Under the pieces are notes generated by a model. The model saw only the letters and a list, made by a program, of their open reading frames with translations, was not told where the DNA came from and did not search any database. DNA of 21,022 nt from the NCBI GenBank assembly GCA_903864395.1, contig CAIPFQ010000109.1, positions 1 through 21,022 of the forward strand. Direction: 5' to 3'. Every line of letters begins with the position of its first letter. Position 1 is the first letter of the stretch. A program made the translations under genes and the position numbers. This stretch comes from an uncultured Chlamydiae bacterium. GTDB taxonomy: Bacteria; Chlamydiota; Chlamydiia; Chlamydiales; SM23-39. Below are positions 1-7,309 of this stretch, one piece after another.

Positions 1-158
1 CTGCCTGCCTTGGCTATTTGTCCTCGGACGTTCGACCTATGGTCGAACTGGGCGATGATTTAAACCAGGCAGGGGTTTTTAACCCCTTCCCGATTTAAAT
101 AACGCCCCCGAGAACAAATATCCCGAGGCATCCAACCCAAAAAAGTTGCAAAGTCGAG
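1..158. repeat. MITE-like palindromic element, family 1, copy 1 (left end outside window)
   Basis: The same sequence recurs at 6465-6621 with a small number of differences. The right end (about 140-158) reads AAAAAAGTTGCAAAGTCGAG, the reverse complement of the left end of the complete copy at 6442, so about 23 bases of this copy lie before the window. Inside are two nested palindromes: arms GTTCGACC/GGTCGAAC around 30-48, and an imperfect stem around 60-100 centred on GGGGTTTTTAACCCC. No transposase is encoded, so this is a non-autonomous element. Its minus strand forms the last 20 codons and the stop of the gene at 95-445. Confidence 0.8.
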
Positions 159-445
159 GTTGTTTGAGAAATTTTTTCAGAACCAACGCTTTTCAAAGCG
201 TACTTAACTCGCCCTTCTTTTGCATGAATCTCAACAAAATAATTCTCGAATTGCAACAGCTGTTGATCGTCATCGACTTTAACATCATCAAAAACGACAC
301 AAAGCAAATCGCCTTTTTCAGAAAAAAAACCCACGCCAATCCCATTTTGCGCTTCCAACGCATCGCCCTTAGAAGCAGAACTCCAAGAGATTGTCAAAGG
401 AGCAGAACCCTCAACGGGATGAAAAAAAACCTTTCCTTTTTTCAC
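95..445 (-). CDS. Small hypothetical protein with MITE-derived C-terminus
   Basis: This 116-residue protein is not one I recognise. The start is GTG at 445; an in-frame TGA lies two codons upstream, so no longer form is possible, and I see no good Shine-Dalgarno. The body (residues 1-96) is mixed alpha/beta-looking and acidic in the middle (FDDVKVDDDQ), with no signal peptide. Residues 97-116, including a hydrophobic run (LFWVGCLGIFVLGGVI), and the TAA stop come from the repeat element at 1-158, so the original C-terminus was replaced. It lies downstream of two co-oriented tRNA genes and might be reached by read-through. It could be a real small gene or a remnant truncated by the insertion. 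Confidence 0.45.
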   Translation of the reverse strand: MKKGKVFFHPVEGSAPLTISWSSASKGDALEAQNGIGVGFFSEKGDLLCVVFDDVKVDDDQQLLQFENYFVEIHAKEGRVKYALKSVGSEKISQTTSTLQLFWVGCLGIFVLGGVI

Positions 446-546
446 AAATCAACCGCTTTTAAAAATCTGAAAATTGAATTGGCTTAAAAAGAGTGTGTTT
501 TGTATCCACGGTACCTCCGCTTGATCTCGGAAAAGTCATCTGAAGA

Positions 547-619
547 TGACGGTAGCCGGATTTGAACCAGCGACCCGCGGATTATGATTCCGCTGCTCTA
601 ACCACTGAGCTATACCGCC
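547..619 (-). tRNA. tRNA with CAU anticodon (elongator Met, or Ile2)
   Basis: The reverse strand folds as a full cloverleaf of 73 nt without an encoded CCA. The acceptor GGCGGTA pairs with TACCGTC (one G-T wobble), the D arm is AGCTCAGTGGTTAGAGC, the anticodon stem GCGGA/TCCGC encloses loop ATCATAA (CAT), and the T arm carries GGTTCAAATCC. The discriminator is A. Standard 1-72 pairing shows it is not the initiator. A CAU tRNA can be elongator Met, or Ile2 after lysidine modification by TilS. The D arm and the GGTCGCTGGTTCAA stretch resemble Ile2 tRNAs, so the identity is left open. Confidence 0.93.
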
Positions 620-627
620 AGAAGATT

Positions 628-711
628 AGAGGGAGCCCACAAAACTCTTCGGCGCAAGGAACCGCCCTTTTTGGCAGTCTTGCTGCCGTGGAGCTTTTGT
701 GGACTCCCTCT
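628..711. repeat. Long hairpin between the two tRNA genes
   Basis: The left arm starting at 628 (AGAGGGAGCCCACAAAACTC) is nearly complementary to the right arm ending at 711 (GAGCTTTTGTGGACTCCCTC then T), with one or two mismatches and a single-base bulge. Smaller inverted stretches (GCC..GGC and GGCGCAAGG/TCTTGCTGCC) nest inside. It fills almost the whole 103-bp space between the tRNA genes. It could be a processing or termination structure in the tRNA transcript, or a small palindromic element. I see no clear target duplication. Confidence 0.6.
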
Positions 712-722
712 TTATTGGAAAT

Positions 723-795
723 TAGCGGGGGTAGGACTCGAACCTACGGCCTTTGGGTTATGAGCCCAACGAGCTAACCACTGCTCTACCCCGCG
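723..795 (-). tRNA. Initiator tRNA-fMet (CAU)
   Basis: The reverse strand gives a 73-nt cloverleaf without CCA. The acceptor CGCGGGG faces CCCCGCT with discriminator A. The anticodon arm is TTGGG-CTCATAA-CCCAA, with the three consecutive G:C pairs typical of initiators, and the D stem has the purine-pyrimidine 11-24 pair. Position 1-72 is unpaired, C1 against U72, as required for formylation; the common bacterial form is C1-A72. The T arm reads GGTTCGAGTCC. It is the first gene of the tRNA transcript, upstream of the second CAU tRNA. Confidence 0.95.
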
Positions 796-812
796 GTATT
801 TAAGAAAGAACC

Positions 813-842
813 AATCTACCACGACAAGGGTTTTAATCTCAA
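813..842 (-). promoter_or_regulatory. Probable promoter of the tRNA pair
   Basis: On the minus strand, TTGAGA (837-842) is followed after 18 bases by TAGATT (813-818), about 18 bases before the mature 5' end of the initiator tRNA. The match to the consensus boxes is moderate (4 of 6 for the -10). Confidence 0.4.
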
Positions 843-883
843 GCAAGTTCAAAAATCCCCCAATTAAATAGATCGCAATCCAT

Positions 884-2098
884 TTACAGTAAGGACTTTA
901 CAACCCTCTTTGAAAGAGAAACACAAGCCTCAATAGAGGCACCTACCAAATAATTTCCAGCCAGGCGAAGCGTTGGATATTTTTCTAAAACTTCCCTTCT
1001 GAAGATTTCTAATCTTTTCTCATAGCCTACAGTGAACTGGGGAATGGTCCCAGTTGCACACGCACTAAACACGGGCTCTGCTGTTACACCTAAATGGCGC
1101 GCCATCGCCTCTTTCGCCTCAGCCAGACCCCCTCGGCGCAGCATCGCGCTCACGCGCGTCTGAGTCCCCTGATTTTGTTGAGGAAAGACGCTAGAGTCCC
1201 AAATCATGCCCAACAAAATTTCCTTTTCTCGCGTAGGGACTAAATACCCAAATCCTTTTCGAGGCAAAAGGTCTCCTTCAAAACCAAGGTGCGCGATCGA
1301 AAAATCGGTCATTTCAAAAGGACAAGCAACTCCCAACAATGGGCTCAATACATTTCCAGGGAGAGCGGAAATGATTCTATCCGCAAGATAAAATCGCCCC
1401 CCCGCCCAAACGCCTCGCTTCTCAATTGCCTCTACCTTTGCGCCGCAAATCACTTGAGCCCCCGATTGATGCGCAAGCGCTGCAATCAAAGAGCCCATCC
1501 CCTCTCGCAGAGTAAAAAGACCTTTCGGCACCCCCTTCGATCGGCTCGTCAACAAATTGACGGCAAAAGACCCTTTGTTTTGCTCCCACCGCAATAAAAA
1601 AGGGAAACAAGAGCGAATCGAAAGTTTTTTGATATCGCCTGCAAAAATACCGATGGCCAGCGCATCGACAAGCGTCTCGGTCATTGCTTTTCCAAATCGC
1701 CGCACCGAAAAATCATAAATCGACTCGTCGTCCAAAACTCCCTTTTTAACAAAAAAAGAGCGCAACAGCGCAAACGCGATCGAAAGCCAAAACGATCCAA
1801 CCGCTTTAAGCTTCCCCTGATGCAATACATAGCGTTTTGCCGCGAGAGGATCTGAAAAGATGAGATCTTTGGACAGCCCCATCTCCTCAATGAGCTCTAA
1901 CAGATGGGGACATCTTGCCGCTTGAAAGGTTCTTGGGCCTTTTTCAAATAAAAAACCCTCCTCATGGCGCGTTTGCATCCACCCTCCAAGAACCTCTTCC
2001 CTTTCCAACACGATCACGTTAGCCTCAGGGTGCTGTTTTTTACCATACCAAGCCGCGCTTAGACCAGAAATACCGCCGCCTAAAATCACAATATCCAT
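884..2098 (-). CDS. hemG: Protoporphyrinogen oxidase (HemY-type, named hemG in chlamydiae)
   Basis: This 404-residue FAD enzyme oxidises protoporphyrinogen IX to protoporphyrin IX, the step before ferrochelatase. The N-terminus is a Rossmann dinucleotide fold, VILGGGISGLSAAWYG (residues 4-19), followed by LEREEVLGGW. The C-terminus has the family's FAD-contacting end, AGNYLVGASIEACVSLSKR. Length and architecture fit the HemY/PPOX flavoprotein family rather than the small flavodoxin-like HemG of E. coli, although chlamydial genomes usually call this gene hemG. It is the last gene of the tkt-hemE-hemN-hemG operon. Its ATG follows the hemN stop after one base, implying translational coupling. 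I see no convincing terminator hairpin after its stop. Confidence 0.92.
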   Translation of the reverse strand: MDIVILGGGISGLSAAWYGKKQHPEANVIVLEREEVLGGWMQTRHEEGFLFEKGPRTFQAARCPHLLELIEEMGLSKDLIFSDPLAAKRYVLHQGKLKAVGSFWLSIAFALLRSFFVKKGVLDDESIYDFSVRRFGKAMTETLVDALAIGIFAGDIKKLSIRSCFPFLLRWEQNKGSFAVNLLTSRSKGVPKGLFTLREGMGSLIAALAHQSGAQVICGAKVEAIEKRGVWAGGRFYLADRIISALPGNVLSPLLGVACPFEMTDFSIAHLGFEGDLLPRKGFGYLVPTREKEILLGMIWDSSVFPQQNQGTQTRVSAMLRRGGLAEAKEAMARHLGVTAEPVFSACATGTIPQFTVGYEKRLEIFRREVLEKYPTLRLAGNYLVGASIEACVSLSKRVVKSLL

Positions 2099-2099
2099 T

Positions 2100-3470
2100 T
2101 TATACCAACCTTGAGTAACGCCCTTTTCCTAAATACGCATCAAACACTGACGCAATTTGGCGAATCAGCAACCGCCCGAGCGGCGTCGGCTCCAATCTCT
2201 CAAAACTCTCTATAAGAAGTCCCTGCTCCGTTAATCCTTTAAGTCTCTCCGCTTCCTTCGCAAAATAGAGATCGAACGGACAACCAAACAATGCCTCAAA
2301 TTTCTTTTTTTCTAAGACAAAATGACACATCAGTGCCTGAATCGTCCATCGCCGCTTTTGATCATCTTCATCTAAAACAAATCCCTGAAACAAAGCAAAG
2401 TCCCCTTTTTGAATCGCAGCCTCATAAGAGGCCGTTTCTTTAAAATTTTGAAAAAAGCTATTTTCTAAAAAGCCAATCGCGCTCATGCCAAAACCTAACA
2501 TATCCTCTGCCATAGCGACAGAATATCCTTGAAAATTGCGCGTCAGCTTTCCTTCTCGATACGCGAGGGCAATGGGATCCTCGGCCAAAGAAAAATGATC
2601 CATTCCAATCGCGACATACCCCCCTGCCATCAACGTTTCGCGCGCTTCGACATAGATGCGAAATTTTTCTTCCGTGGAGGGAAGATCGTTTTCAGGAATC
2701 GCCTTTTGATGAGGTTTCAGCCACGGCACTTTTGCATAGGAATAAAGAGCGATCCGATCGGGGCGCATCTCCAAAAGTTTTTTCACCGTGCGAGCAAAAG
2801 AAAAAGCCGTCTGCTTAGGGAGCCCATAGATCAAATCAATATTCACACTGCTAAATTGCAATTTTTTTGCTCTATCGTAGGTAGAGCGCGTCATCTCTTC
2901 GCTCTGGCGACGCCTCACCGCCTCTTGCACAGAGGCATCGAGGTCTTGCACGCCAAAACTCACCCGATTGAATCCCAGCTGACGTAAAAACGAAAGTTTT
3001 GCCCCACAATCCTCTTGCACAGTGCGAGGATCAATTTCAATCGAAATTTCCGCATCGGGCGCAATCAAAAAACGCTCCCGAAGAATTTTTAACAAAATCT
3101 CAAGCTGCCCTTGCGTCAAAGACGTTGGCGTTCCTCCGCCAAAATGCACTTGACTCACAACTCTTCGCTGCGAAAACACAGAAGCGGTGCGCCGGATTTC
3201 TTCCAGGAGATGGCGTAAATAGCGCTCTTGCACTTCTGGATTGCGATTCAACACAACAGAACAACCGCAAAAAAGACACATGGAACGACAAAAAGGAATA
3301 TGAAGATAAAGAGAAAGAGGTTTTGTTGTCCCATCAAACTGAGTCAGTTTTTGCGCAAACAGAGCCCCATCCATCGGAGCGAATTGAGGCGCCGTCGGAT
3401 AGCTCGTATAGCGAGGCACTGCGATATCCATCTGCGATAGCCACGCAGGGTCCACGCGAAAAATTTCCAT
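2100..3470 (-). CDS. hemN: Oxygen-independent coproporphyrinogen III oxidase (radical SAM)
   Basis: This 456-residue enzyme decarboxylates coproporphyrinogen III to protoporphyrinogen IX without oxygen. The radical-SAM cluster motif is YLHIPFCRSMCLFCGC, with C61, C65 and C68 binding the 4Fe-4S cluster and the extra C70 giving CxxxCxxCxC. That form marks true HemN rather than the HemW look-alikes. RYTSYPTAPQF (20-30), just before it, is another HemN signature, and the SAM-contacting GGGTPTSL lies at 111-118. The C-terminal HemN domain is complete. The ATG shares one base with the hemE stop (TGATG), so translation is coupled to hemE. Confidence 0.95.
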   Translation of the reverse strand: MEIFRVDPAWLSQMDIAVPRYTSYPTAPQFAPMDGALFAQKLTQFDGTTKPLSLYLHIPFCRSMCLFCGCSVVLNRNPEVQERYLRHLLEEIRRTASVFSQRRVVSQVHFGGGTPTSLTQGQLEILLKILRERFLIAPDAEISIEIDPRTVQEDCGAKLSFLRQLGFNRVSFGVQDLDASVQEAVRRRQSEEMTRSTYDRAKKLQFSSVNIDLIYGLPKQTAFSFARTVKKLLEMRPDRIALYSYAKVPWLKPHQKAIPENDLPSTEEKFRIYVEARETLMAGGYVAIGMDHFSLAEDPIALAYREGKLTRNFQGYSVAMAEDMLGFGMSAIGFLENSFFQNFKETASYEAAIQKGDFALFQGFVLDEDDQKRRWTIQALMCHFVLEKKKFEALFGCPFDLYFAKEAERLKGLTEQGLLIESFERLEPTPLGRLLIRQIASVFDAYLGKGRYSRLV

Positions 3471-4447
3471 CAGGCCTCTTGCAATGTAGCCACCAGTTTT
3501 TGAAGAGCCACAAAGGGCACATCGGGCTTGACGCCGTGACCTAATCCAGCGATAAATCCAGGATCGCCCTGCATCCTTTTTCGCAGCGCCCTCGCCTCTT
3601 TTTCAATCACAGGCAAAGGGGCAAATAAAAGATCGGGATCGAGGTTGCCTTGCAGCGTTTGCGGCGTTTTTTGCCTAACAGCTTCAAGGGAACTTTGCCA
3701 ATCGAGGCTCAATGCGCAAGGCAGGGTTTTCACCTCTTCTAGATGAAGAGAAATTTCCCTTAAAAAAAGAATCGCAGGGATCTCTACCGACCGCATCATC
3801 TTGCGATAGTAAGGCAGACACAATGTTTGAAAATGGTCTTTAGACAGAGTGTTAGCCCAAGAATCAAAGATTTGGATGGCGCTCGCACCCGCTTTCTCCT
3901 GTAAAGACAAAAAGGCACTTGCGGCGTCCGCGATTCGATCTAATAAAAAAACAAACGTTTCGGGAGATTGATACGCCCATTTTTTCGCGCCATCGACCCC
4001 TCCTTCCACAAGATACGTCGCAATCGTAAAAGGGCCTCCGCAAAATCCAATAAGAGGCACGGAAAGATTTTTCATTAATAGATGAATCCCCTCAATGATC
4101 GGAGAAAGGGGTTCTAAATCCAAAACAAGATTTTTTACGTTGTGCGGAGCTAAAAGGGGGGTGACAAGAGGGCCTTCCCTATACTCCAGTTCCAGTCCCA
4201 AGCTCAAAGCGATGACAGCAATATCGGAAAACAAAATCGCAGCGTCCACGCCTAGCAGATGAACGGGCATGAGGGTGGCCTCCGCAATCAACTCTGGCGT
4301 AAAAAAGAGAGTGCGCAACGAATATTTTTCTCTCAGCGCTCGATAAGGAGGCAAGGCGCGCCCCGCTTGGCGCATGAGCCAAACAGGCGGCCGAGCGTAA
4401 TTTTCTCCCTTCAGAGCCTCTAGAAAAGAGCTGGTTATTTTTTGCAC
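3470..4447 (-). CDS. hemE: Uroporphyrinogen III decarboxylase
   Basis: This 325-residue enzyme removes four carboxyl groups from uroporphyrinogen III to give coproporphyrinogen III, the substrate of the next gene, hemN. The N-terminal substrate-site signature PPVWLMRQAGRALP (residues 20-33) is intact, as is GFCGGPFTIATYLVEGG. I chose GTG at 4447-4445 as start. It gives the usual family N-terminus (MQKITSSFLEALKGEN), has AAAGG five bases upstream, and overlaps the end of tkt by 13 bases. Reading further upstream would only translate tkt in the wrong frame. Product and operon position are very secure. Confidence 0.94.
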   Translation of the reverse strand: MQKITSSFLEALKGENYARPPVWLMRQAGRALPPYRALREKYSLRTLFFTPELIAEATLMPVHLLGVDAAILFSDIAVIALSLGLELEYREGPLVTPLLAPHNVKNLVLDLEPLSPIIEGIHLLMKNLSVPLIGFCGGPFTIATYLVEGGVDGAKKWAYQSPETFVFLLDRIADAASAFLSLQEKAGASAIQIFDSWANTLSKDHFQTLCLPYYRKMMRSVEIPAILFLREISLHLEEVKTLPCALSLDWQSSLEAVRQKTPQTLQGNLDPDLLFAPLPVIEKEARALRKRMQGDPGFIAGLGHGVKPDVPFVALQKLVATLQEA

Positions 4448-6429
4448 ATCAGCCTTTCTACAATCGCATCGACTGTAAAACCAAATTCTTGGGCCAAATC
4501 GGCAGAGGGCGCAGATTCTCCAAAGCGCTCCATGCAAATCGCAATGCCCTCGATCCCAATATACTTATGCCAGCCCAGCTCAGTGGCCGCTTCAATGGCC
4601 ACGCGAATCCCTAACGGCCCGCCGATGACCGATTGTTTAAACGGCTCTGGCTGCTTTTCGAAAAGAGCCCAGCAAGGCATCGATACAACGCGAACGCTTT
4701 GACTGAGAGGCTCAAGCCTTTCAGCCACCTCCATCGCCAGAGCAAGCTCGGAGCCCGTGGCAAATAGGGTGAAATCAAGAGGTCGTTTTTCCTGTTTTAC
4801 AATATAAGCGCCGCGCCCCATCCCCTCTTCATAAGGGACGTGTGTCTGCTCTAGCTCTGGCAGAGTTTGGCGCGATAAGACCAAAACGCTCGGGCCTTTG
4901 TAGCGCAAAGCGGCAATCCATGCCATGCGCGTTTCATAAGCGTCTGCTGGACGAATGACATGGAGATTCGGGATCGCGCGCAGGGCTGCGAGATGCTCGA
5001 TCGGCTGATGAGTCGGTCCATCTTCGCCGAGAAAAATAGAGTCGTGAGTGAATTGATAGATCACAGGATAATGAGAGAGAGCAGCTAAGCGAATCGCATT
5101 GCGCATGTAATCGGAAAAGGTAAGAAATGTGCCGCAAAAGGGTCGAAAAGGGCCGAGTAAAGAAAGACCATTGACAATGGTCGCCATGCCAAATTCCCGA
5201 ACGCCGTATTTAATATTGCGCCCCTCAAAATGGTCTGAGGACACAATCGGATATTGTTTCATCATCGTCAGATCCGAGCAGGATAGATCGGCCGAGCCGC
5301 CCCAAAGCTGAGGCAGCCACTCTCCAAGCTTTTGCAAAATTGCTTGCGAGGCGGCTCTGCCAGAAATCGAGGGCTTCATCTCCACGCTCTGCAAAAGGGT
5401 CTCTAAATTAGGAGGAAGAAAATGGTCTTGCATGTGGTGAAATTCCACAGCGAGCTCAGGATAATTTTTAGACCATCTGCGAAACAAATCATTCCACTCT
5501 GTTTCAAAAACTTCTTCCTTCAGTCCCTTTTGTTCAAAAAAAGAGAGAACGGTTTGCGGCACATAAAATTCTTCTTTCGAAAGACCGAGGGCCTCTTTGG
5601 CCAAAGCTACCTCCTCTGCGCCCAGCGGACTGCCATGCGCTTTCGCAGTGCCCTCTTTATGGGGAGAGCCTCGACCAATGATCGTTTTACAAATCACCAG
5701 CACAGGTTTTCCTTGCCGTCTTCGAATTTCGCCAAAAACAGCTTCCATTTCTTCAAAATCATCGCCATTGATTTCATAGACATCCCACCCATAGGCGATG
5801 TAGCGCGCTTTTGTGTTTTCCGTAAAACACTCGGAAGTGGGGCCATCGAGACAAATATGATTCGAATCATAAATTAAAACCAAATTGTCTAAGGCCAAAT
5901 GCCCAGCGAAAGAAGACGCTTCAGAAGAGACCCCCTCCATCAAGCACCCATCGCCTGCGACACAAAATATTTTTCCCGTAAAGAGCGGATAGCCTTCTTG
6001 ATTGAACCTGTTTTTCAAAAGTTTCATTCCAAGCGCCATCCCGACCGCATTGCCAACGCCTTGCCCTAAAGGGCCCGTTGTTGCTTCCACGCCATCGGTT
6101 AAGCCATATTCTGGGTGTCCAGGGGTTTTGGAGTGGATCTGACGAAAGCGTTGGATTTCCTCAAGGGGAAGTTTAAAGCCGGATAGATGGAGGCAGGCAT
6201 AAAGCCACATAGAGCCATGCCCTGCTGACAGAACAAGCCGATCTCGATTGATCCATTTTGAATGTTTTGGATGATGACGCAGATGCACTCCATAGAGAAA
6301 AGCACCAAGAGAGGCGCATCCCATCGGCATACCTGGGTGGCCTGAGTCGGCTTTTTGCACTGCGTCCATCGCAAGGCCTGCGATCGTTCCAGCAATTTTA
6401 ACAAGCTGTTTTTTTAAATCTTCGTCCAT
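4435..6429 (-). CDS. tkt: Transketolase
   Basis: This 664-residue thiamine-diphosphate enzyme of the non-oxidative pentose phosphate pathway transfers two-carbon units between sugar phosphates. Visible signatures are SGHPGMPMG (29-37), ATTGPLGQG (116-124) and the ThDP/metal motif GDGCLMEG (159-166). Also present are the pyrimidine-domain region GVREFGMA and GEDGPTHQPIEHLA. Length matches bacterial transketolases (about 660). It is the first gene of the hem operon. AAGGAC lies a few bases before the ATG, and its leader is interrupted by the palindromic element at 6442-6621. Linkage of tkt to hem genes is, as I recall, also seen in Chlamydia. Confidence 0.95.
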   Translation of the reverse strand: MDEDLKKQLVKIAGTIAGLAMDAVQKADSGHPGMPMGCASLGAFLYGVHLRHHPKHSKWINRDRLVLSAGHGSMWLYACLHLSGFKLPLEEIQRFRQIHSKTPGHPEYGLTDGVEATTGPLGQGVGNAVGMALGMKLLKNRFNQEGYPLFTGKIFCVAGDGCLMEGVSSEASSFAGHLALDNLVLIYDSNHICLDGPTSECFTENTKARYIAYGWDVYEINGDDFEEMEAVFGEIRRRQGKPVLVICKTIIGRGSPHKEGTAKAHGSPLGAEEVALAKEALGLSKEEFYVPQTVLSFFEQKGLKEEVFETEWNDLFRRWSKNYPELAVEFHHMQDHFLPPNLETLLQSVEMKPSISGRAASQAILQKLGEWLPQLWGGSADLSCSDLTMMKQYPIVSSDHFEGRNIKYGVREFGMATIVNGLSLLGPFRPFCGTFLTFSDYMRNAIRLAALSHYPVIYQFTHDSIFLGEDGPTHQPIEHLAALRAIPNLHVIRPADAYETRMAWIAALRYKGPSVLVLSRQTLPELEQTHVPYEEGMGRGAYIVKQEKRPLDFTLFATGSELALAMEVAERLEPLSQSVRVVSMPCWALFEKQPEPFKQSVIGGPLGIRVAIEAATELGWHKYIGIEGIAICMERFGESAPSADLAQEFGFTVDAIVERLMCKK

Positions 6430-6441
6430 AAATGTCCTTAT

Positions 6442-6621
6442 CTCGACTTTGCAACTTTTTTGGGCTGCCTGCCTTGGCTATTTGTCCCCGGACATTCGAC
6501 CTAGGTCGAACTGGGCGATTATTTAAACTGAGAAGGGGTTTTTAACCCCTTCTCAGTTTAAATAACACCCCCGAGAACAAATCTCCCGAGGCATCCAACT
6601 CAAAAAAGTTGCAAAGTCGAG
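6442..6621. repeat. Complete MITE-like palindromic element, family 1, copy 2
   Basis: The element is 180 bp. Its ends are inverted repeats CTCGACTTTGCAACTTTTTT and AAAAAAGTTGCAAAGTCGAG, and imperfect complementarity continues about 50 bp inward (TTTGTCCCCGG against CCGAGAACAAAT). It is flanked by a 5-bp direct repeat CTTAT (6437-6441 and 6622-6626), consistent with target-site duplication. The core around 6510-6565 is an essentially perfect palindrome (ATTTAAACTGAGAAGGGGTT and its complement around a short TTTAA loop); a second is TTCGACCTAGGTCGAA. No protein is encoded. It lies 13 bases before the tkt ATG, immediately upstream of the ribosome-binding site. Confidence 0.85.
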
Positions 6622-6674
6622 CTTATCTTTTTTTATCTATTTTCAACGAGAAGAGGTATCCTGGCAAGAAGTTC

Positions 6675-6704
6675 TTGACTTAGAGGGCTTGCCTTTGGCA
6701 TATT
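6675..6704 (+). promoter_or_regulatory. Possible mazG promoter
   Basis: TTGACT at 6675-6680 and CATATT at 6699-6704 are 18 bases apart (TATTCT at 6701 is an alternative at 20). Initiation would fall almost at the ATG at 6713, giving a leaderless or near-leaderless message. The match is moderate. Confidence 0.3.
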
Positions 6705-6712
6705 CTCTTTCG

Positions 6713-7309
6713 ATGATGTTAGAATTTGACAAATTTCTTGCCGTAGCAGAGGCGATGCTCAGCGATCGAGGGTGCCCTTGGGTAAAAGAGCAAACGTTTG
6801 AAACGACGAAACCCTATCTTCTCGAGGAGATGCACGAGCTGCTGGAGGCCATTGATCTCAACCAGCCGGAAAAAATCAAGGAAGAGCTTGGCGACTGTTT
6901 TTACATTTTAGTTTTTCTCGCAAAATATGCAGAGAAAACAAAAACATTTACTTTGCAAGAGGTGCTTCACGCGGAGTCTGAAAAACTCATTCGACGCCAT
7001 CCCCACGTGTTCGAGGATGCCGAGGTCAGCTCGCCAGAAGATGTGTTGCGCAAATGGGAAGTGATTAAAAAGAAAGAGGGAAAAAAGAGTCCCATCGCCG
7101 GGATTCCTCCGACGCTGCCCTCTTTAGCGCGCGCGCAAAAAATTATTTCCAAGCTGCGCCGCTTAAAGCAGGAGCCGCCGATCTCGTCGGAGCTGCAATC
7201 GGAAGAAGAGTTGGGAAAAAAACTTTGGGCGCTGGTGCAAGAAGCGGAAAGCCGTGGGTTTGACGCCGAGAGCGCGCTGCGCACACTCTGCCTTCGCATT
7301 GAAGAATAG
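6713..7309 (+). CDS. mazG: Nucleoside triphosphate pyrophosphohydrolase, MazG family
   Basis: This 198-residue protein should hydrolyse (d)NTPs to NMP and pyrophosphate. GCPWVKEQTF (20-29), EEMHE (38-42) and EELGD (57-61) form the MazG metal-binding EExxE...ExxD motif, followed by RRHPHVF (94-100) and the linker PPTLPSLARAQKI. E. coli MazG has two MazG domains and about 263 residues. Here the second domain is reduced to a C-terminal stub (LGKKLWALVQEAESRGFDAESALR) without metal ligands. The start is uncertain: ATG at 6713 or 6716 fits the family but has no Shine-Dalgarno, while TTG at 6695 has AGAGGG seven bases upstream and would add six residues. It ends exactly where the convergent gene at 7310 ends. 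Confidence 0.9.
   Translation: MMLEFDKFLAVAEAMLSDRGCPWVKEQTFETTKPYLLEEMHELLEAIDLNQPEKIKEELGDCFYILVFLAKYAEKTKTFTLQEVLHAESEKLIRRHPHVFEDAEVSSPEDVLRKWEVIKKKEGKKSPIAGIPPTLPSLARAQKIISKLRRLKQEPPISSELQSEEELGKKLWALVQEAESRGFDAESALRTLCLRIEE

Noticed and set aside
531..550. Short terminator after the second tRNA (GTCATC/GATGAC then TTTT)
   Set aside because: The stem uses the last bases of the tRNA acceptor arm, so it would compete with tRNA folding; too weak to call.
562..777. Plus-strand 71-codon open frame over the tRNA pair
   Set aside because: It reads through the complement of two tRNA genes and the hairpin between them; no ribosome-binding site or family.
2999..3544. Plus-strand 181-codon open frame opposite hemN/hemE
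   Set aside because: Its composition is that of an antisense shadow (Gln/Ser/Arg-rich, no motifs) inside two well-supported genes.
4448..4537. 30-residue N-terminal extension of hemE
   Set aside because: It would translate tkt DNA in another frame and yields a Cys/Trp/Arg-rich stretch unlike any HemE; GTG at 4447 fits family length and has a ribosome-binding site.
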